A stretch of 64,000 bases of DNA from Sulfurospirillum sp. (lineage in GTDB: Bacteria; Campylobacterota; Campylobacteria; Campylobacterales; Arcobacteraceae): the NCBI GenBank assembly GCA_030491005.1, contig JAKZMJ010000030.1, positions 186,001 to 250,000 of the forward strand. Direction: 5' to 3'. Positions 44,901-57,305 of the stretch are shown here, one piece after another. Under the pieces are notes generated by a model. That model worked only from the letters and a program-made list of their open reading frames with translations, was not told the origin of the DNA and did not search any database. The stretch's first letter is position 1. The number at the start of each line of letters is the position of its first letter. The position numbers and the translations under genes were made by a program.

Positions 44901-45556
44901 GCAGTTCCTCTTGTAATTGGAGATTCAGGATTAAGTGAAGTATCTCTAAATCTTTGTACTGCATCATAATCTAATAATCTATCAAAAACATCATAAGACA
45001 AAACTTCTATTTTATTTATTTCATGTGATGTTCTAAAACCATCAAAAAAGTGCATAAAAGGCACTCTTCCCTCAATAGCAGCTAAATGAGCAATGCCACC
45101 TAAGTCCATAACTTCTTGAACTGAAGAAGATGCAAGCATTGCATAACCTGTTGCCCTTACAGACATAACATCTTGATGATCTCCAAAAATTGATAAAGCA
45201 TGAGTTGCTAATGCTCTTGCTGATACATGAATGACACTTGGCAATAATTGTCCTGCCATTTTATACATATTTGGAATTTTTAATAATAGTCCTTGAGATG
45301 CTGTATAAGTTGTAGTTAAAGCCCCAACTTGTAATGATCCATGTACAGCTCCTGCTGCTCCTGCTTCACTTTGCATTTCTATAACTTTAACTGTTGTTCC
45401 AAATAAATTTAATTTACCTTGTGCTGCCCATTTTTCAGTATCATCTCCCATTTGTGATGATGGGGTAATAGGATAAACTCCTGCAACTTCAGTAAAAGCA
45501 TAAGAGACATATGCGGCCGCTTCATTTCCGTCCATAGTTTTTAAAATTTTTGACAT
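41981..45556 (-). CDS. nifJ: pyruvate:ferredoxin (flavodoxin) oxidoreductase
   Basis: 1,191 aa single-chain enzyme that oxidises pyruvate and CoA to acetyl-CoA and CO2, reducing ferredoxin or flavodoxin. Domains in order: pyrimidine-binding YPITPSSQMGDD (~residue 29), transketolase-like domains, two [4Fe-4S] ferredoxin motifs CIQCNQCAFECPHAV and CTGCNVCVDVCP (~700-775), the proximal cluster CPGCGETTY and TGCSSIY, and TPP-binding GDGWAYDIGYGG with DTEVYSNTGGQSS. Full length. ATG after GAGGAG. A palindrome shared with the ygbA region lies upstream (45603-45621). Oxygen-sensitive enzyme, so redox control is plausible. Confidence 0.96.
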   Translation of the reverse strand: MSKILKTMDGNEAAAYVSYAFTEVAGVYPITPSSQMGDDTEKWAAQGKLNLFGTTVKVIEMQSEAGAAGAVHGSLQVGALTTTYTASQGLLLKIPNMYKMAGQLLPSVIHVSARALATHALSIFGDHQDVMSVRATGYAMLASSSVQEVMDLGGIAHLAAIEGRVPFMHFFDGFRTSHEINKIEVLSYDVFDRLLDYDAVQRFRDTSLNPESPITRGTAQNDDIYFQGREASNKFYDAVPDIVNKYMEEISKITKREYKPFTYYGDENATDMIVCIGSANETIKETIDFLRKEENRKVGLLVVHLYRPFSIKYFMNVLPKTVNKICVLDRTKEPGSLGEPLYLDVRSVFYDQKHQPMIIGGIYGLSSKDVTPAQIIAIYDNLASSNPKKKFTVGINDDVTFRSIEVGKNISVTSDEVRECLFYGLGSDGTVGANKNSVKIIGDKTDLYAQAYFAYDSKKSGGFTRSHLRFSPNVIKSTYLVTNPSFVACSKEVYLDQYEVIDGLRQGGTFLLNSIHSAKEIINKMPNRVKKLLASKKAKFYVINATKLARDLGLGTKTNTIMQSAFFKLANVIEYTQAKEYMKEFAKKSYESKGDAIVKMNFEAIENGANGLEEVIVDSSWLEYKSEDLVLSSDYTGTPFVENFAKVVNAAKGDTLPVSIFTGREDGTFENGTTKYEKRAISDIVPMWIEENCIQCNQCAFECPHAVIRPFLLDDKDVQNAPQSVQDHLLDGTGKAIKGNYKFKIQVSIQDCTGCNVCVDVCPTKEKSLVMVPYKDEKAKDEHISADYLFNEVEYKDYVVSKETLKGSQFAKPLFEFHSACPGCGETTYISLITQLFGDRLMIANATGCSSIYASSAPSTPYTKNDKGEGPAWANSLFEDNAEFGFGMHKATETIRNRIQTIMEKNMDKVSNPLVTLFQEWIDNRNDGVKTQRLRDLLVPALENYANEDGVKDLLSLKKYIVRKSQWIFGGDGWAYDIGYGGLDHVLSTGENINVLVMDTEVYSNTGGQSSKSARAGSIAEFTNDGKSSAKKDLGYITMTYGNIYVAQINSRASQKQTIQAIKDAEAYSGPSLIIAYSPCIAHGIKGGLMKSVVQADLATKSGYWPIYTYDPRLTQQGKNPIKISGKKPDWSKYHDFLMSENRYINLKKANPKHAQELFAKNKSDAQFRYRQLTRMAAANWSDEIVEEEVN

Positions 45557-45602
45557 TAATAACTCCTCTCATCTTGTAATTAAACAATCTTATTAAATGA
45601 AA

Positions 45603-45621
45603 ACTTAAATAAATATTAAGT
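45603..45621. promoter_or_regulatory. palindromic operator candidate, nifJ side
   Basis: ACTTAA-N7-TTAAGT, 47 bases upstream of the nifJ start and identical to 14646-14664. Flanks match as well (ATGAAA before, G after). Possible site of a redox- or NO-responsive regulator; the regulator is not in the window. Confidence 0.5.
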
Positions 45622-45818
45622 GCAAGCATTAGTTATACAAATATTTAGTATAAAGAATTGTTATAATTTGCTAGTATTTTATGATAATAAGATATACTAA
45701 TATTTAATTATAATTTATTTAAATAATAAAAATTGAACTTTTTAAATAAAGAATTAACAATTAATCATTCTAAAATTTAAATCAAAATTATAATTCTTTA
45801 TTTAAATTTTTGTATCTT

Positions 45819-45845
45819 TTCACATATTAATATACATTTATTCAC
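45819..45845. other. oriC upstream part: DnaA boxes before dnaA
   Basis: Two TTCAC cores (45819-45823 and 45841-45845) inside TTTTCACATA and TATTCACATA, in the 345-base AT-rich gap between nifJ and dnaA. TTCAC is the known core of epsilonproteobacterial DnaA boxes. The rest of 45622-45900 is over 85% A+T by eye. Confidence 0.65.
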
Positions 45846-45901
45846 ATATAAAACAAATTTAGCTACAATTATAATAATTTAAATTAAGAAGTGATTACTA
45901 A

Positions 45902-47218
45902 ATGACAAATAAAGAATTTCTAGGTATTATAAAAAAAGAATCTAATCCAAATGATTATAATCAATACTTAAAACAATTAATATATAAAAAAAATTCTTCT
46001 GATAAAAAAATAGCAATTTTTGAAGTGTCTAATAAATATATAGCTACTTGGATTAAAAGTAAATTCACTCATATTATACAAAATTGTTTTGAAATTTTTG
46101 ATGGTACAAAACCAAATATAGAAATAAAAATAATAGGTGAAAGAAAAAGTAAAAAAGAAATTTTAATTCAAATGCAAAAAAATGAAACAGCTGAAAGTAC
46201 CATGTTAAACCCCTCTTATACTTTTGATTCTTTTGTTGTAGGATCTTCTAATCAAATGGCTTACAATGCTTCAATAGCTGTTTCTAATAAACCTGGAATT
46301 CAATATAATCCATTATTTATTTATGGTGGTACTGGTTTGGGAAAAACACATTTACTTCAAGCTATTGGTAATTTTGCAATTGAGCAAGGAAAGTCTGTCA
46401 TTTATGTAACAATTGAGCAGTTTATGAATGATTTTACTTTTTCAATTAAAAATAAGAATATGGAACATTTTCGTGCTAAATATAGAAAATGTGATATTTT
46501 ACTAATAGATGATATACAATTTCTAAGTGGAAAAGAGCAAACACAAGAAGAATTTTTTCATACCTTTAATGAATTACATAATGCAAAAAAACAAATCATT
46601 ATGACCTCAGATAGGCTACCATCACAAATAGCTGGTTTAGTTGATAGATTAAAATCTAGATTTGATTGGGGATTAACAGCTGATATTCAATACCCAAATT
46701 TAGAAACAAAAATAGCTATTATAGAAAAAAAATCGGAATTAAATGGTATATTTTTAACAAAAGAAATTATAAATTATATAGCAAGTAGCTTAGATAATTC
46801 TATTAGAGAAATAGAAGGTGTTTTAATTAGAATCAATGCATCAGCAGCCTTACTTAATCAAGAAATAAATCTTGAAATGGTACAAAATTTATTAAAAGAA
46901 CAAATAAAAGAAAAAAAAGAACATATAAAATTACCTGATATAATATCATTAGTAGCAAATGAATTAAATATAAAACCAAGTGATATAAAATCAAAAAAAA
47001 GAACAGTTGCAGTAGCAAATGCTAGAAGAATAGTAATATATCTAACAAGAGAACTAACTCACAATTCAATGCCTGATATTGCTAAATTCTTAGGAATGAA
47101 AGATCATAGCTCTATTTCTAAAAATATTCAAAAAACAAATGAACTAATAGAAAAAAATGAAAATTTTAAATTAGTAATAAAAAATTTAAAAAATAAAATA
47201 GTAAATAAGGAATGGTAA
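45902..47218 (+). CDS. dnaA: chromosomal replication initiator DnaA
   Basis: 438 aa AAA+ initiator that binds DnaA boxes and opens the origin. Domain I ~1-90, linker, AAA+ with Walker A GGTGLGKTH and Walker B LLIDDIQFLSGK, sensor regions, and domain IV DNA-binding helices ending RRIVIYLTRELTHNSMPDIA and the DnaA signature KDHSSISKNI. Boxes lie on both sides of the gene. ATG after AAGAAGTGATTACTA. Confidence 0.97.
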   Translation: MTNKEFLGIIKKESNPNDYNQYLKQLIYKKNSSDKKIAIFEVSNKYIATWIKSKFTHIIQNCFEIFDGTKPNIEIKIIGERKSKKEILIQMQKNETAESTMLNPSYTFDSFVVGSSNQMAYNASIAVSNKPGIQYNPLFIYGGTGLGKTHLLQAIGNFAIEQGKSVIYVTIEQFMNDFTFSIKNKNMEHFRAKYRKCDILLIDDIQFLSGKEQTQEEFFHTFNELHNAKKQIIMTSDRLPSQIAGLVDRLKSRFDWGLTADIQYPNLETKIAIIEKKSELNGIFLTKEIINYIASSLDNSIREIEGVLIRINASAALLNQEINLEMVQNLLKEQIKEKKEHIKLPDIISLVANELNIKPSDIKSKKRTVAVANARRIVIYLTRELTHNSMPDIAKFLGMKDHSSISKNIQKTNELIEKNENFKLVIKNLKNKIVNKEW

Positions 47219-47240
47219 TTATGAGACAAGTTAAATATAT

Positions 47241-47327
47241 GTGAATATATGTGAATAAATATGTTTAAATTAAATTCAATTAAGAGACTATTATATAATC
47301 TCTATAGACATATATTCACTTATTCAC
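47241..47327. other. oriC downstream part: DnaA boxes between dnaA and dnaN
   Basis: Four cores: GTGAA at 47241 and 47251, TTCAC at 47315 and 47323, two on each strand and facing each other around about 60 bases of AT-rich DNA with TTTAAATTAAATTC, a likely unwinding element. Origins downstream of dnaA are described for Arcobacter relatives. Confidence 0.7.
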
Positions 47328-47372
47328 TGTAACTACTACTTCTACTATAATAATTTAATATAAAGGTATAAA

Positions 47373-48443
47373 ATGAAATTTATTATTACAAAAAGTATTT
47401 TTGAAAATATCATTTCTTCAATGCAGTCTTTTTTAGAAAAAAAAGATGCAAGTGAAATAACATCACATATTTATTTAGAAATAAATGATTCAAATCTTAT
47501 AATAAAAGCAAGTGATTATGAAATAGGTTTAGAATCAACAACAAACAATATAAATAATACAGATAATGGAAAAGCAACAGCAAATGGTGCAAATTTATTA
47601 GGAATAATAAAAAGACTTAAAAATGATGATATTACGATACAAACAGAAAAAAATCATTTGATTATAAATCAAAATAAATCAAAATTTAAATTACCTATGT
47701 ATGATCCACTAGAATTTCCAAATTCCATAAAAAAAGAAAAATTACTTAAATTAAATATCTCAACTTTCAATTTAATAAATTCGATAAAAAAAATTACACC
47801 CTCAATTGATAACAATAATGCAAAATTTGAATTAAATGGAGCATTAATTGATATAAAAGAATCTAAAATAAATTTTGCATCAACAGATACTAGAAGATTA
47901 GCAGTTTCTTATTTAGAAAATATTAAAAATGAAATAGGTCAAATAATAATTCCTAAAAAAGCTATAATTGAAATTCAAAAATTATTCTTAGATGATGCAA
48001 ATATAGAGTATAATGATAACAATTTAATAATATCAAATGAAACAAATAAATTTTTTACTAAATTAATAAATGGAAAATATCCAGACTATGAAAGAATAAT
48101 ACCTAAGAATTTAAATAACAAAATATTAGTACCTAAAAATTTATTTATTGAATCAATTAAATTAGTAACTTCAATATTTTCAAATATAAAGATTTCATTT
48201 TCATCAAGTAATATTATATTTGAAAGTTTAGATGAAGAAAGTGAATCTAAAACTCAAATAGATATAAATTTAGATATAAAAGATGAATTCTTTTTTGCTG
48301 TAAATGCTAGATATTTACTTGATTTTTTATCTCAAGCAAATAATGAAAATATATTAGTAGGCTTTAATGACTCAAATTTACCATTTTATTTAGAAGATGA
48401 AAAATTTTTTACAGTTGTCATGCCAATAATATTAGAAAAATAG
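47373..48443 (+). CDS. dnaN: DNA polymerase III beta sliding clamp
   Basis: 356 aa; dimeric ring that tethers polymerase to DNA. Three-domain clamp with the usual short elements: FELNGALIDIKESKINFASTD, TDTRRLAVSY, NGKYPDYERIIP and the C terminus LPFYLEDEKFFTVVMPI (family: MPMR-type ending). Position between dnaA and gyrB is the conserved origin order. ATG after AAAGGTATAAA. Confidence 0.96.
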   Translation: MKFIITKSIFENIISSMQSFLEKKDASEITSHIYLEINDSNLIIKASDYEIGLESTTNNINNTDNGKATANGANLLGIIKRLKNDDITIQTEKNHLIINQNKSKFKLPMYDPLEFPNSIKKEKLLKLNISTFNLINSIKKITPSIDNNNAKFELNGALIDIKESKINFASTDTRRLAVSYLENIKNEIGQIIIPKKAIIEIQKLFLDDANIEYNDNNLIISNETNKFFTKLINGKYPDYERIIPKNLNNKILVPKNLFIESIKLVTSIFSNIKISFSSSNIIFESLDEESESKTQIDINLDIKDEFFFAVNARYLLDFLSQANNENILVGFNDSNLPFYLEDEKFFTVVMPIILEK

Positions 48444-51969
<3,526 letters not shown>

Positions 51970-51990
51970 ATATTAATATTTATAAAAAAA

Positions 51991-53142
51991 TTGTTAAAAA
52001 ATAAACTTATTGTAAATTCTTTTGATAAATTACCAAGCCCATGTTATGTATGTGAACAAGATTTATTAGAAAATAATTTAAAATTATTAAAAAAAGTCCA
52101 AGATGAAGCTAATGTGAATATTATACTTGCATTAAAAGGTTTTGCACTTTGGTTTAGCTTTGATTTGTGTAAAAAATATTTAATGGGTTGTTCTTCTTCT
52201 GGTTTAAATGAAGCAAAACTTGCAAAAGAAGAATTTAAAAAAGAAGTTCATACTTATAGTCCAGCTTTTAAAGATGAAGAAATTGATGAAATATTAGAAC
52301 TTTCTGATTATATAATTTTTAATTCATTTTCACAATGGAAAAAATATAAAAATAAAGCAATAAAAAAAGCATCTTGTGGCTTAAGAATAAATCCACAATG
52401 TTCATTAGTTGAAGTTGATTTGTATAATCCTTGTTCTATTAACTCAAGGCTTGGAATTATTAAAGAAAATTTTGAAGAAGATGAACTTGACGGAATAGAA
52501 GGTTTTCACTTTCATGCTCTTTGTGAACAAAATGTAGGTGACTTAGATAAAGTTTTAGAAAAGTTTGAGCAGAATTTTTCAAAATATTTTAAAAACTTAA
52601 AATGGTTAAATTTTGGAGGAGGACATCATATTACAAAGTCTACTTATGATGTAGAGGCTTTAGTCAAACTATTGAAAAACTTTAAAAAAAAATATCCTCA
52701 CTTAAAAATATATTTAGAACCAGGAGAAGCTGTAGCATGGGAGAGTGGATATTTACTTTGTACAGTTTTAGATATAGTAAAAAATGGTATGGACATAGTT
52801 ATTTTAGATACTTCAGCTGAAACTCATATGCCTGATGTTTTAGCAATGCCTTACAAACCAAGTATCAAAGGAGCATCTTCAAATATAAATGAAAAAGAAT
52901 TCATATATAAATTAGCAGGTAATACTTGTTTAGCTGGAGATATAATAGGAGATTATTCTTTTGATAAGAAATTAAAAATCGGAGATAAAATTATATTAGA
53001 AGATATGATTCATTATACTATGGTAAAAACTACAACTTTTAATGGTATAAATTTACCATCAATAGCAATAAAGCTTAATAAAACATCTTATAAAATTATA
53101 AAAAACTTTGGATATAATGACTACAAATTTAGACTTTCTTAA
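51991..53142 (+). CDS. nspC: carboxynorspermidine / carboxyspermidine decarboxylase
   Basis: 383 aa PLP enzyme of the alanine racemase-fold decarboxylase family; second step of the same polyamine route. PLP lysine in ILALKGFALW, GFHFHALCEQ, FGGGHHITK and LEPGEAVAWESGYL (pyridoxal phosphate cradle). It opens at TTG 51991 with no evident ribosome site, 21 bases after the synthase stop, so coupling is likely; no in-frame ATG lies nearby. Confidence 0.92.
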   Translation: MLKNKLIVNSFDKLPSPCYVCEQDLLENNLKLLKKVQDEANVNIILALKGFALWFSFDLCKKYLMGCSSSGLNEAKLAKEEFKKEVHTYSPAFKDEEIDEILELSDYIIFNSFSQWKKYKNKAIKKASCGLRINPQCSLVEVDLYNPCSINSRLGIIKENFEEDELDGIEGFHFHALCEQNVGDLDKVLEKFEQNFSKYFKNLKWLNFGGGHHITKSTYDVEALVKLLKNFKKKYPHLKIYLEPGEAVAWESGYLLCTVLDIVKNGMDIVILDTSAETHMPDVLAMPYKPSIKGASSNINEKEFIYKLAGNTCLAGDIIGDYSFDKKLKIGDKIILEDMIHYTMVKTTTFNGINLPSIAIKLNKTSYKIIKNFGYNDYKFRLS

Positions 53143-53157
53143 AATTAAGGTATTAAT

Positions 53158-54012
53158 ATGAGAAAAAATGAAGATTATATAAACAAAGATAATAAGAAAA
53201 ATAAACAAAGTAAGAAGAATCATAAAATTCGTATTTGGGTTAAAAAAGAAACACTTGAATATGAAAAAGAATTGATTAAATTACAAATAGAGTTATTAAA
53301 ATTACAAAATCATATAAAAGATAAAAACTTAAAAGTTCTCATGCTTTTTGAAGGAAGAGATGCTGCTGGTAAGGGTGGCACTATTAAAAGAATAACTGAA
53401 CATCTAAATCCAAGAGGGGCTAGAGTAGTTGCTTTAGAAAAACCAAGTGATACAGAAAGCACACAATGGTATTTTCAAAGATATATACACCACCTTCCAA
53501 GTGCTGGTGAAATAGTACTTTTTGATAGGTCTTGGTATAATAGAGCAGGAGTTGAGCCTGTTATGAATTTTTGTGATTCGCAAGAACACCATGAGTTTTT
53601 AAAAGAAGTTCCTGAGTTTGAACAAATGTTAGTTAATTCAGGAATTATATTGTATAAATTTTATTTTTCTGTTTCAAAAGAAACGCAAGCAAAAAGATTT
53701 AAGAAAAGACAAATTGATCCATTAAAACAGTATAAACTATCTTTAGTTGATAAACAATCACAAAAATTATGGGATAAATATACTGTGGCAAAGTTTTCTA
53801 TGCTTATGGCATCTCATACTCAAATAGCTCCTTGGGTAATTATAAAAGGCGATGATAAGAAAAAAGCTAGAATTAATTGTATGAAATATATTCTAAAAGA
53901 GATTTCTTATAAAAATAAAATTACAAATTTTAAAATAAATTCAAAAATTTTAACTATGGGAAATAAAGAAATTAATAATATGGAAAAAGAAAATAAATTT
54001 GCGAAGGCATAA
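53158..54012 (+). CDS. polyphosphate kinase 2 (PPK2)
   Basis: 284 aa; class I-type PPK2, which moves phosphate between polyphosphate and nucleotides. Walker A LFEGRDAAGKGGTIKRI (~residue 63), the lid and substrate motifs LEKPSDTESTQWYFQRYI and FDRSWYNRAGVEPVM. N-terminal Lys-rich tail. ATG after AAGGTATTAAT. Followed after 2 bases by a second PPK2. Confidence 0.92.
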   Translation: MRKNEDYINKDNKKNKQSKKNHKIRIWVKKETLEYEKELIKLQIELLKLQNHIKDKNLKVLMLFEGRDAAGKGGTIKRITEHLNPRGARVVALEKPSDTESTQWYFQRYIHHLPSAGEIVLFDRSWYNRAGVEPVMNFCDSQEHHEFLKEVPEFEQMLVNSGIILYKFYFSVSKETQAKRFKKRQIDPLKQYKLSLVDKQSQKLWDKYTVAKFSMLMASHTQIAPWVIIKGDDKKKARINCMKYILKEISYKNKITNFKINSKILTMGNKEINNMEKENKFAKA

Positions 54013-54014
54013 GT

Positions 54015-55118
54015 ATGAATTTTAGTGATTTCGAGAAAACAAGTTATAGTGGACTGTATATATCAAAAGCTACACATGATATTTTTGGAAAAAAATATAT
54101 AGCTAGATTTCAATATCAAAATAAAAGATATGTAAAAGTATTGGGATATAGTAAAAAAAATAATTTAAGTAAAAAAATGGCTTTTAATTTAATGGAAGAA
54201 TTAAAAAAAACAATTATGCAAGATGATACAAATGATATAAATATTAAAGAAGAACATAATGATAAAGAAGAATTATTAATAGATGAGAATAATAAATATA
54301 AAAAATTATTAGGAAATTATACTAATTTAAGTAAAAATGTATTTAAAACAGGAATACAAAAAATTTATGATTTTGAAAAACTAAAACCATATCAAATAGA
54401 ACTTATAAAATTACAAAACTATTTAGAACATGAGAATAAAAGAATGATTATTATTTTTGAAGGAAGAGATGCTTCTGGAAAAGGTGGAGCTATTAGAAGA
54501 ATAACTAGATATATGAATAACAAGCATTATAGAGTCGTAGCCCTTGGTAAACCTACAGAAACACAAAAAAACCAGTGGTTTTTCCAGCGATATATTGAGC
54601 ATTTCCCAACAGGTGGAGAGATACTACTATTTGATAGGTCGTGGTATAACAGAGCTATGGTTGAACCTATATTTGGATTTTGTAAACAAGAAGAATATGA
54701 GATTTTTATGGAAGATGTTGTAAATTTTGAACAAGATTTAGTAAGACAAGGAATGATTTTAATCAAACTTTATTTTTCTGTTTCAAAAGATGAACAAAAA
54801 AAAAGATTTGATAGAAGAATTAATGACCCATTAAGGCATTGGAAGTTTTCAGAAGTTGATATGCAAGCTCAAGACTTATGGGATGAATTCTCAGAAAAGA
54901 AATATGAAATGCTTAGACGAACTTCTTCAAAAAGTGCTCCATGGAATATAATAAGATCAAATAATAAACATTTAGCAAGATTAGAAGCTATGAAAATAAT
55001 TTTAAATTCTGTAAATTATGATGGAAAAAATAATTCTTTAGATTTTGAGGATAATATGGATATAAATATTTCTGTTCAAAAAGAATTAATGCACATGAGA
55101 AAATCAAAAAATTATTAG
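54015..55118 (+). CDS. second PPK2 with a DNA-binding-like N-terminal extension
   Basis: 367 aa. Residues ~130-345 are a full PPK2 domain: FEGRDASGKGGAIRRI, LGKPTETQKNQWFFQRYI and FDRSWYNRAMVEPIF. The first ~75 residues are foreign to PPK2: SGLYISKATHDIFGKKYIAR, then FQYQNKRYVKVLGYSK, like the arm-type (AP2-like) N-terminal domain of phage-type integrases, followed by an acidic linker. This may add a nucleic-acid-binding role or be a chance resemblance. Tandem with the PPK2 before it; the two may differ in nucleotide preference. Confidence 0.85.
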   Translation: MNFSDFEKTSYSGLYISKATHDIFGKKYIARFQYQNKRYVKVLGYSKKNNLSKKMAFNLMEELKKTIMQDDTNDINIKEEHNDKEELLIDENNKYKKLLGNYTNLSKNVFKTGIQKIYDFEKLKPYQIELIKLQNYLEHENKRMIIIFEGRDASGKGGAIRRITRYMNNKHYRVVALGKPTETQKNQWFFQRYIEHFPTGGEILLFDRSWYNRAMVEPIFGFCKQEEYEIFMEDVVNFEQDLVRQGMILIKLYFSVSKDEQKKRFDRRINDPLRHWKFSEVDMQAQDLWDEFSEKKYEMLRRTSSKSAPWNIIRSNNKHLARLEAMKIILNSVNYDGKNNSLDFEDNMDINISVQKELMHMRKSKNY

Positions 55119-55153
55119 ATTAATAAAGAAAAAAGTGAAAAAAAAGGATTATA

Positions 55154-55750
55154 TTGTTACATGATATTGCAAATACTATTGTAGATATTGTAGGAGATTT
55201 AGGATATGCAGGTGTTTTTATACTAATGTTTTTAGAAAGTACCTTTTTTCCATTTCCTTCAGAAATCGTTATGATACCTGCAGGTTACTTAGTATATAAA
55301 GGTGAGATGAACTTTTTTATGGTTCTTTTTTGTGGAATTACTGGAAGTTTAGCTGGAGCTTTGTTTAACTATTATTTAGCAATTTATTTAGGAAGAGCAT
55401 TATTGATTAAATATGGTAGATATTTTTTTATAAGTGAACAAACTATTGTAAAAATGGAAGTATTTTTTAAAGATCACGGACATATTTCCACTTTTTCAGG
55501 AAGATTAATACCAGCTATTAGACAATTGATTTCTTTTCCAGCAGGATTAGCTCGTATGAATATAGTCACTTTTTGTTTTTATACCACACTTGGAGCATCT
55601 ATTTGGGTTATTATTCTAACTTGCTTGGGTTATTATATTGGAGATAATCAAGATTTAATTAAAGAGTATTTAACATATATAATATATTCACTTATATCTA
55701 TTTTGGTACTTGTAGGATTTATTTATTATAAGAAAAAGCAAAAGGTTTAA
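55154..55750 (+). CDS. DedA-family membrane protein
   Basis: 198 aa, about five membrane segments. DedA/SNARE-associated domain: FLESTFFPFPSEIVMIPAGY (~residue 27, with the conserved Glu), GSLAGALFNYYLAIYLGR, and FSGRLIPAIRQLISFPAGLA (Arg pair). The family acts in lipid-carrier flipping and membrane homeostasis. It starts at TTG behind AAAAGGATTATA. The SDR gene begins one base after its stop. Confidence 0.88.
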   Translation: MLHDIANTIVDIVGDLGYAGVFILMFLESTFFPFPSEIVMIPAGYLVYKGEMNFFMVLFCGITGSLAGALFNYYLAIYLGRALLIKYGRYFFISEQTIVKMEVFFKDHGHISTFSGRLIPAIRQLISFPAGLARMNIVTFCFYTTLGASIWVIILTCLGYYIGDNQDLIKEYLTYIIYSLISILVLVGFIYYKKKQKV

Positions 55751-55751
55751 G

Positions 55752-56399
55752 ATGTTTGCACTTGTAACTGGCTATAGCTCAGGTATTGGAAAAGCAATAT
55801 GTGAAGTCTTAGAGCAAAATTCTTATAAGATAATAAAATTAAAAACACGACTTGAAGATAGTAAAAACTTAGAACTTGAAGTTAAAGAGATTTTAAAAAC
55901 AACAGATATAAATGTTTTGATTAATTGTGCAGGTATTGGAGTTTTTAAACCTCATGAAGAAATATCTGTTTTGAAAATAAAAGAGTTAATTGATGTAAAT
56001 TTAACTGCACCTATTGTTTTATCAAGTTTACTTTTGCGAACGCTAAAAAAAACAAAAGGGCATATTATAAATATAAGTTCAATTGAAGCAACCAAACACT
56101 CAAAATTTTCAGCCCTTTATACAGCTAGCAAATCAGGACTTAGAGATTTTTCTTTGTGCTTATTTGAAGAGTTAAGAAAAGCAGATATAAAAATAACATC
56201 AATAAACCCAGATATTACAAAAACAGCTTTTTTTAATGAACTTAACTTTGAAGCAAGTGATAAAACAAATACTCATTTATTAGCAAAAGATATAGCTAAA
56301 ACTGTATTAGATATTCTTAAGTTTAAAGGAGTTATTACGGATATAACTTTACGAGCTCAAAGGTTTGAGATTAAGAAGAAAATTTCTAATAAGACTTAA
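55752..56399 (+). CDS. short-chain dehydrogenase/reductase
   Basis: 215 aa classical SDR: cofactor motif TGYSSGIGKAIC at residue 6, NCAGIG at ~60, catalytic Ser in ISSIEA and YTASKSG (YxxxK). Unknown substrate. It directly follows dedA, so they share a transcript. A second SDR lies at 57306-58127; the two are only distantly alike. Confidence 0.85.
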   Translation: MFALVTGYSSGIGKAICEVLEQNSYKIIKLKTRLEDSKNLELEVKEILKTTDINVLINCAGIGVFKPHEEISVLKIKELIDVNLTAPIVLSSLLLRTLKKTKGHIINISSIEATKHSKFSALYTASKSGLRDFSLCLFEELRKADIKITSINPDITKTAFFNELNFEASDKTNTHLLAKDIAKTVLDILKFKGVITDITLRAQRFEIKKKISNKT

Positions 56400-56447
56400 T
56401 AAAAAATAATGTTAAGAACAATTTATAACTAACACACCATTCTGATA

Positions 56448-57227
56448 TTATAATATCTTTTCTTGACCAATTCGGTATAAAGCAAAATCATATTTAATAG
56501 GGTCATTACTATCAAAAAGTTTTAATTTGTTTGTAATTTCTATTGCTGATTTAAGGTCATAAGTTTTTCTTTTTAAAAGTCCTAATTTCTGACTTACTTT
56601 AAAAGTATGAGTATCTAAAGGAAGTATTAAATCTTTTTTATTTATGTTATTCCATAAACCTAAATCTAGTTTATCCTTTCTGCTCATCCATCTTAAAAAC
56701 ATATTCCATCTTTTATAAGGTGAGTTACCAATATGTTTAATGATATTTTGCTTATCTCTTTTTAAAGGACTTGCGATTAAAAACTTATAGCCTTGTGATT
56801 TATGTGGATTTATTTTATGAATTGTATTGATTAACATATCAATACCCTCTAATATATTATTTTCTTTTTTATATGCTTGTACAAAAAGTTCATTTAAGGA
56901 TATTTCTTGTTTTAAGCGTCTAAAGGCTATAAATACTGCAATAATATCATCTGTATTTTGAAAACGATAATAAATATTTTGTAAGTCTTTTCGTATTGTA
57001 ACTTCAGATTGATTTAAAAGTGAAAAATCTAGCTTATCTAAAAACTTAACTATCATAGAGGCTTTGCCATAAGCAAATAATGCACATAAAAGGATGATAT
57101 ATTCATCTGTATGTTTTTTTGCTATTAAAAGTGGGTCTGGCTTATCATAAGAGAGTTCATCTTCATTATTACGCTTTTGTACTTCTTTATCTAATAGTTT
57201 TTTTAAACTTGTATTATCATAAGTCAT
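56448..57227 (-). CDS. TIGR02757 (DUF2400) family protein
   Basis: 259 aa soluble helical protein. Conserved parts seen: DPLLIAKKHTDEYIILLCALFAYGKASMIVKFL, then FKFLIASPLKRD-like, NMFLRWMSRKDKLDLGLW and LPLDTHTFKVSQKLGLLKRK. These fit the TIGR02757 family; a DNA-glycosylase-like fold has been suggested for it, role unknown. Single minus-strand gene between two SDR genes. Confidence 0.8.
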   Translation of the reverse strand: MTYDNTSLKKLLDKEVQKRNNEDELSYDKPDPLLIAKKHTDEYIILLCALFAYGKASMIVKFLDKLDFSLLNQSEVTIRKDLQNIYYRFQNTDDIIAVFIAFRRLKQEISLNELFVQAYKKENNILEGIDMLINTIHKINPHKSQGYKFLIASPLKRDKQNIIKHIGNSPYKRWNMFLRWMSRKDKLDLGLWNNINKKDLILPLDTHTFKVSQKLGLLKRKTYDLKSAIEITNKLKLFDSNDPIKYDFALYRIGQEKIL

Positions 57228-57305
57228 ATTATACTGTACCTTTTTGTTTTGCCATTAATTATTTTAGATATAATAACATCTAAAAAAAATTTATAGGTTA
57301 ATTTA

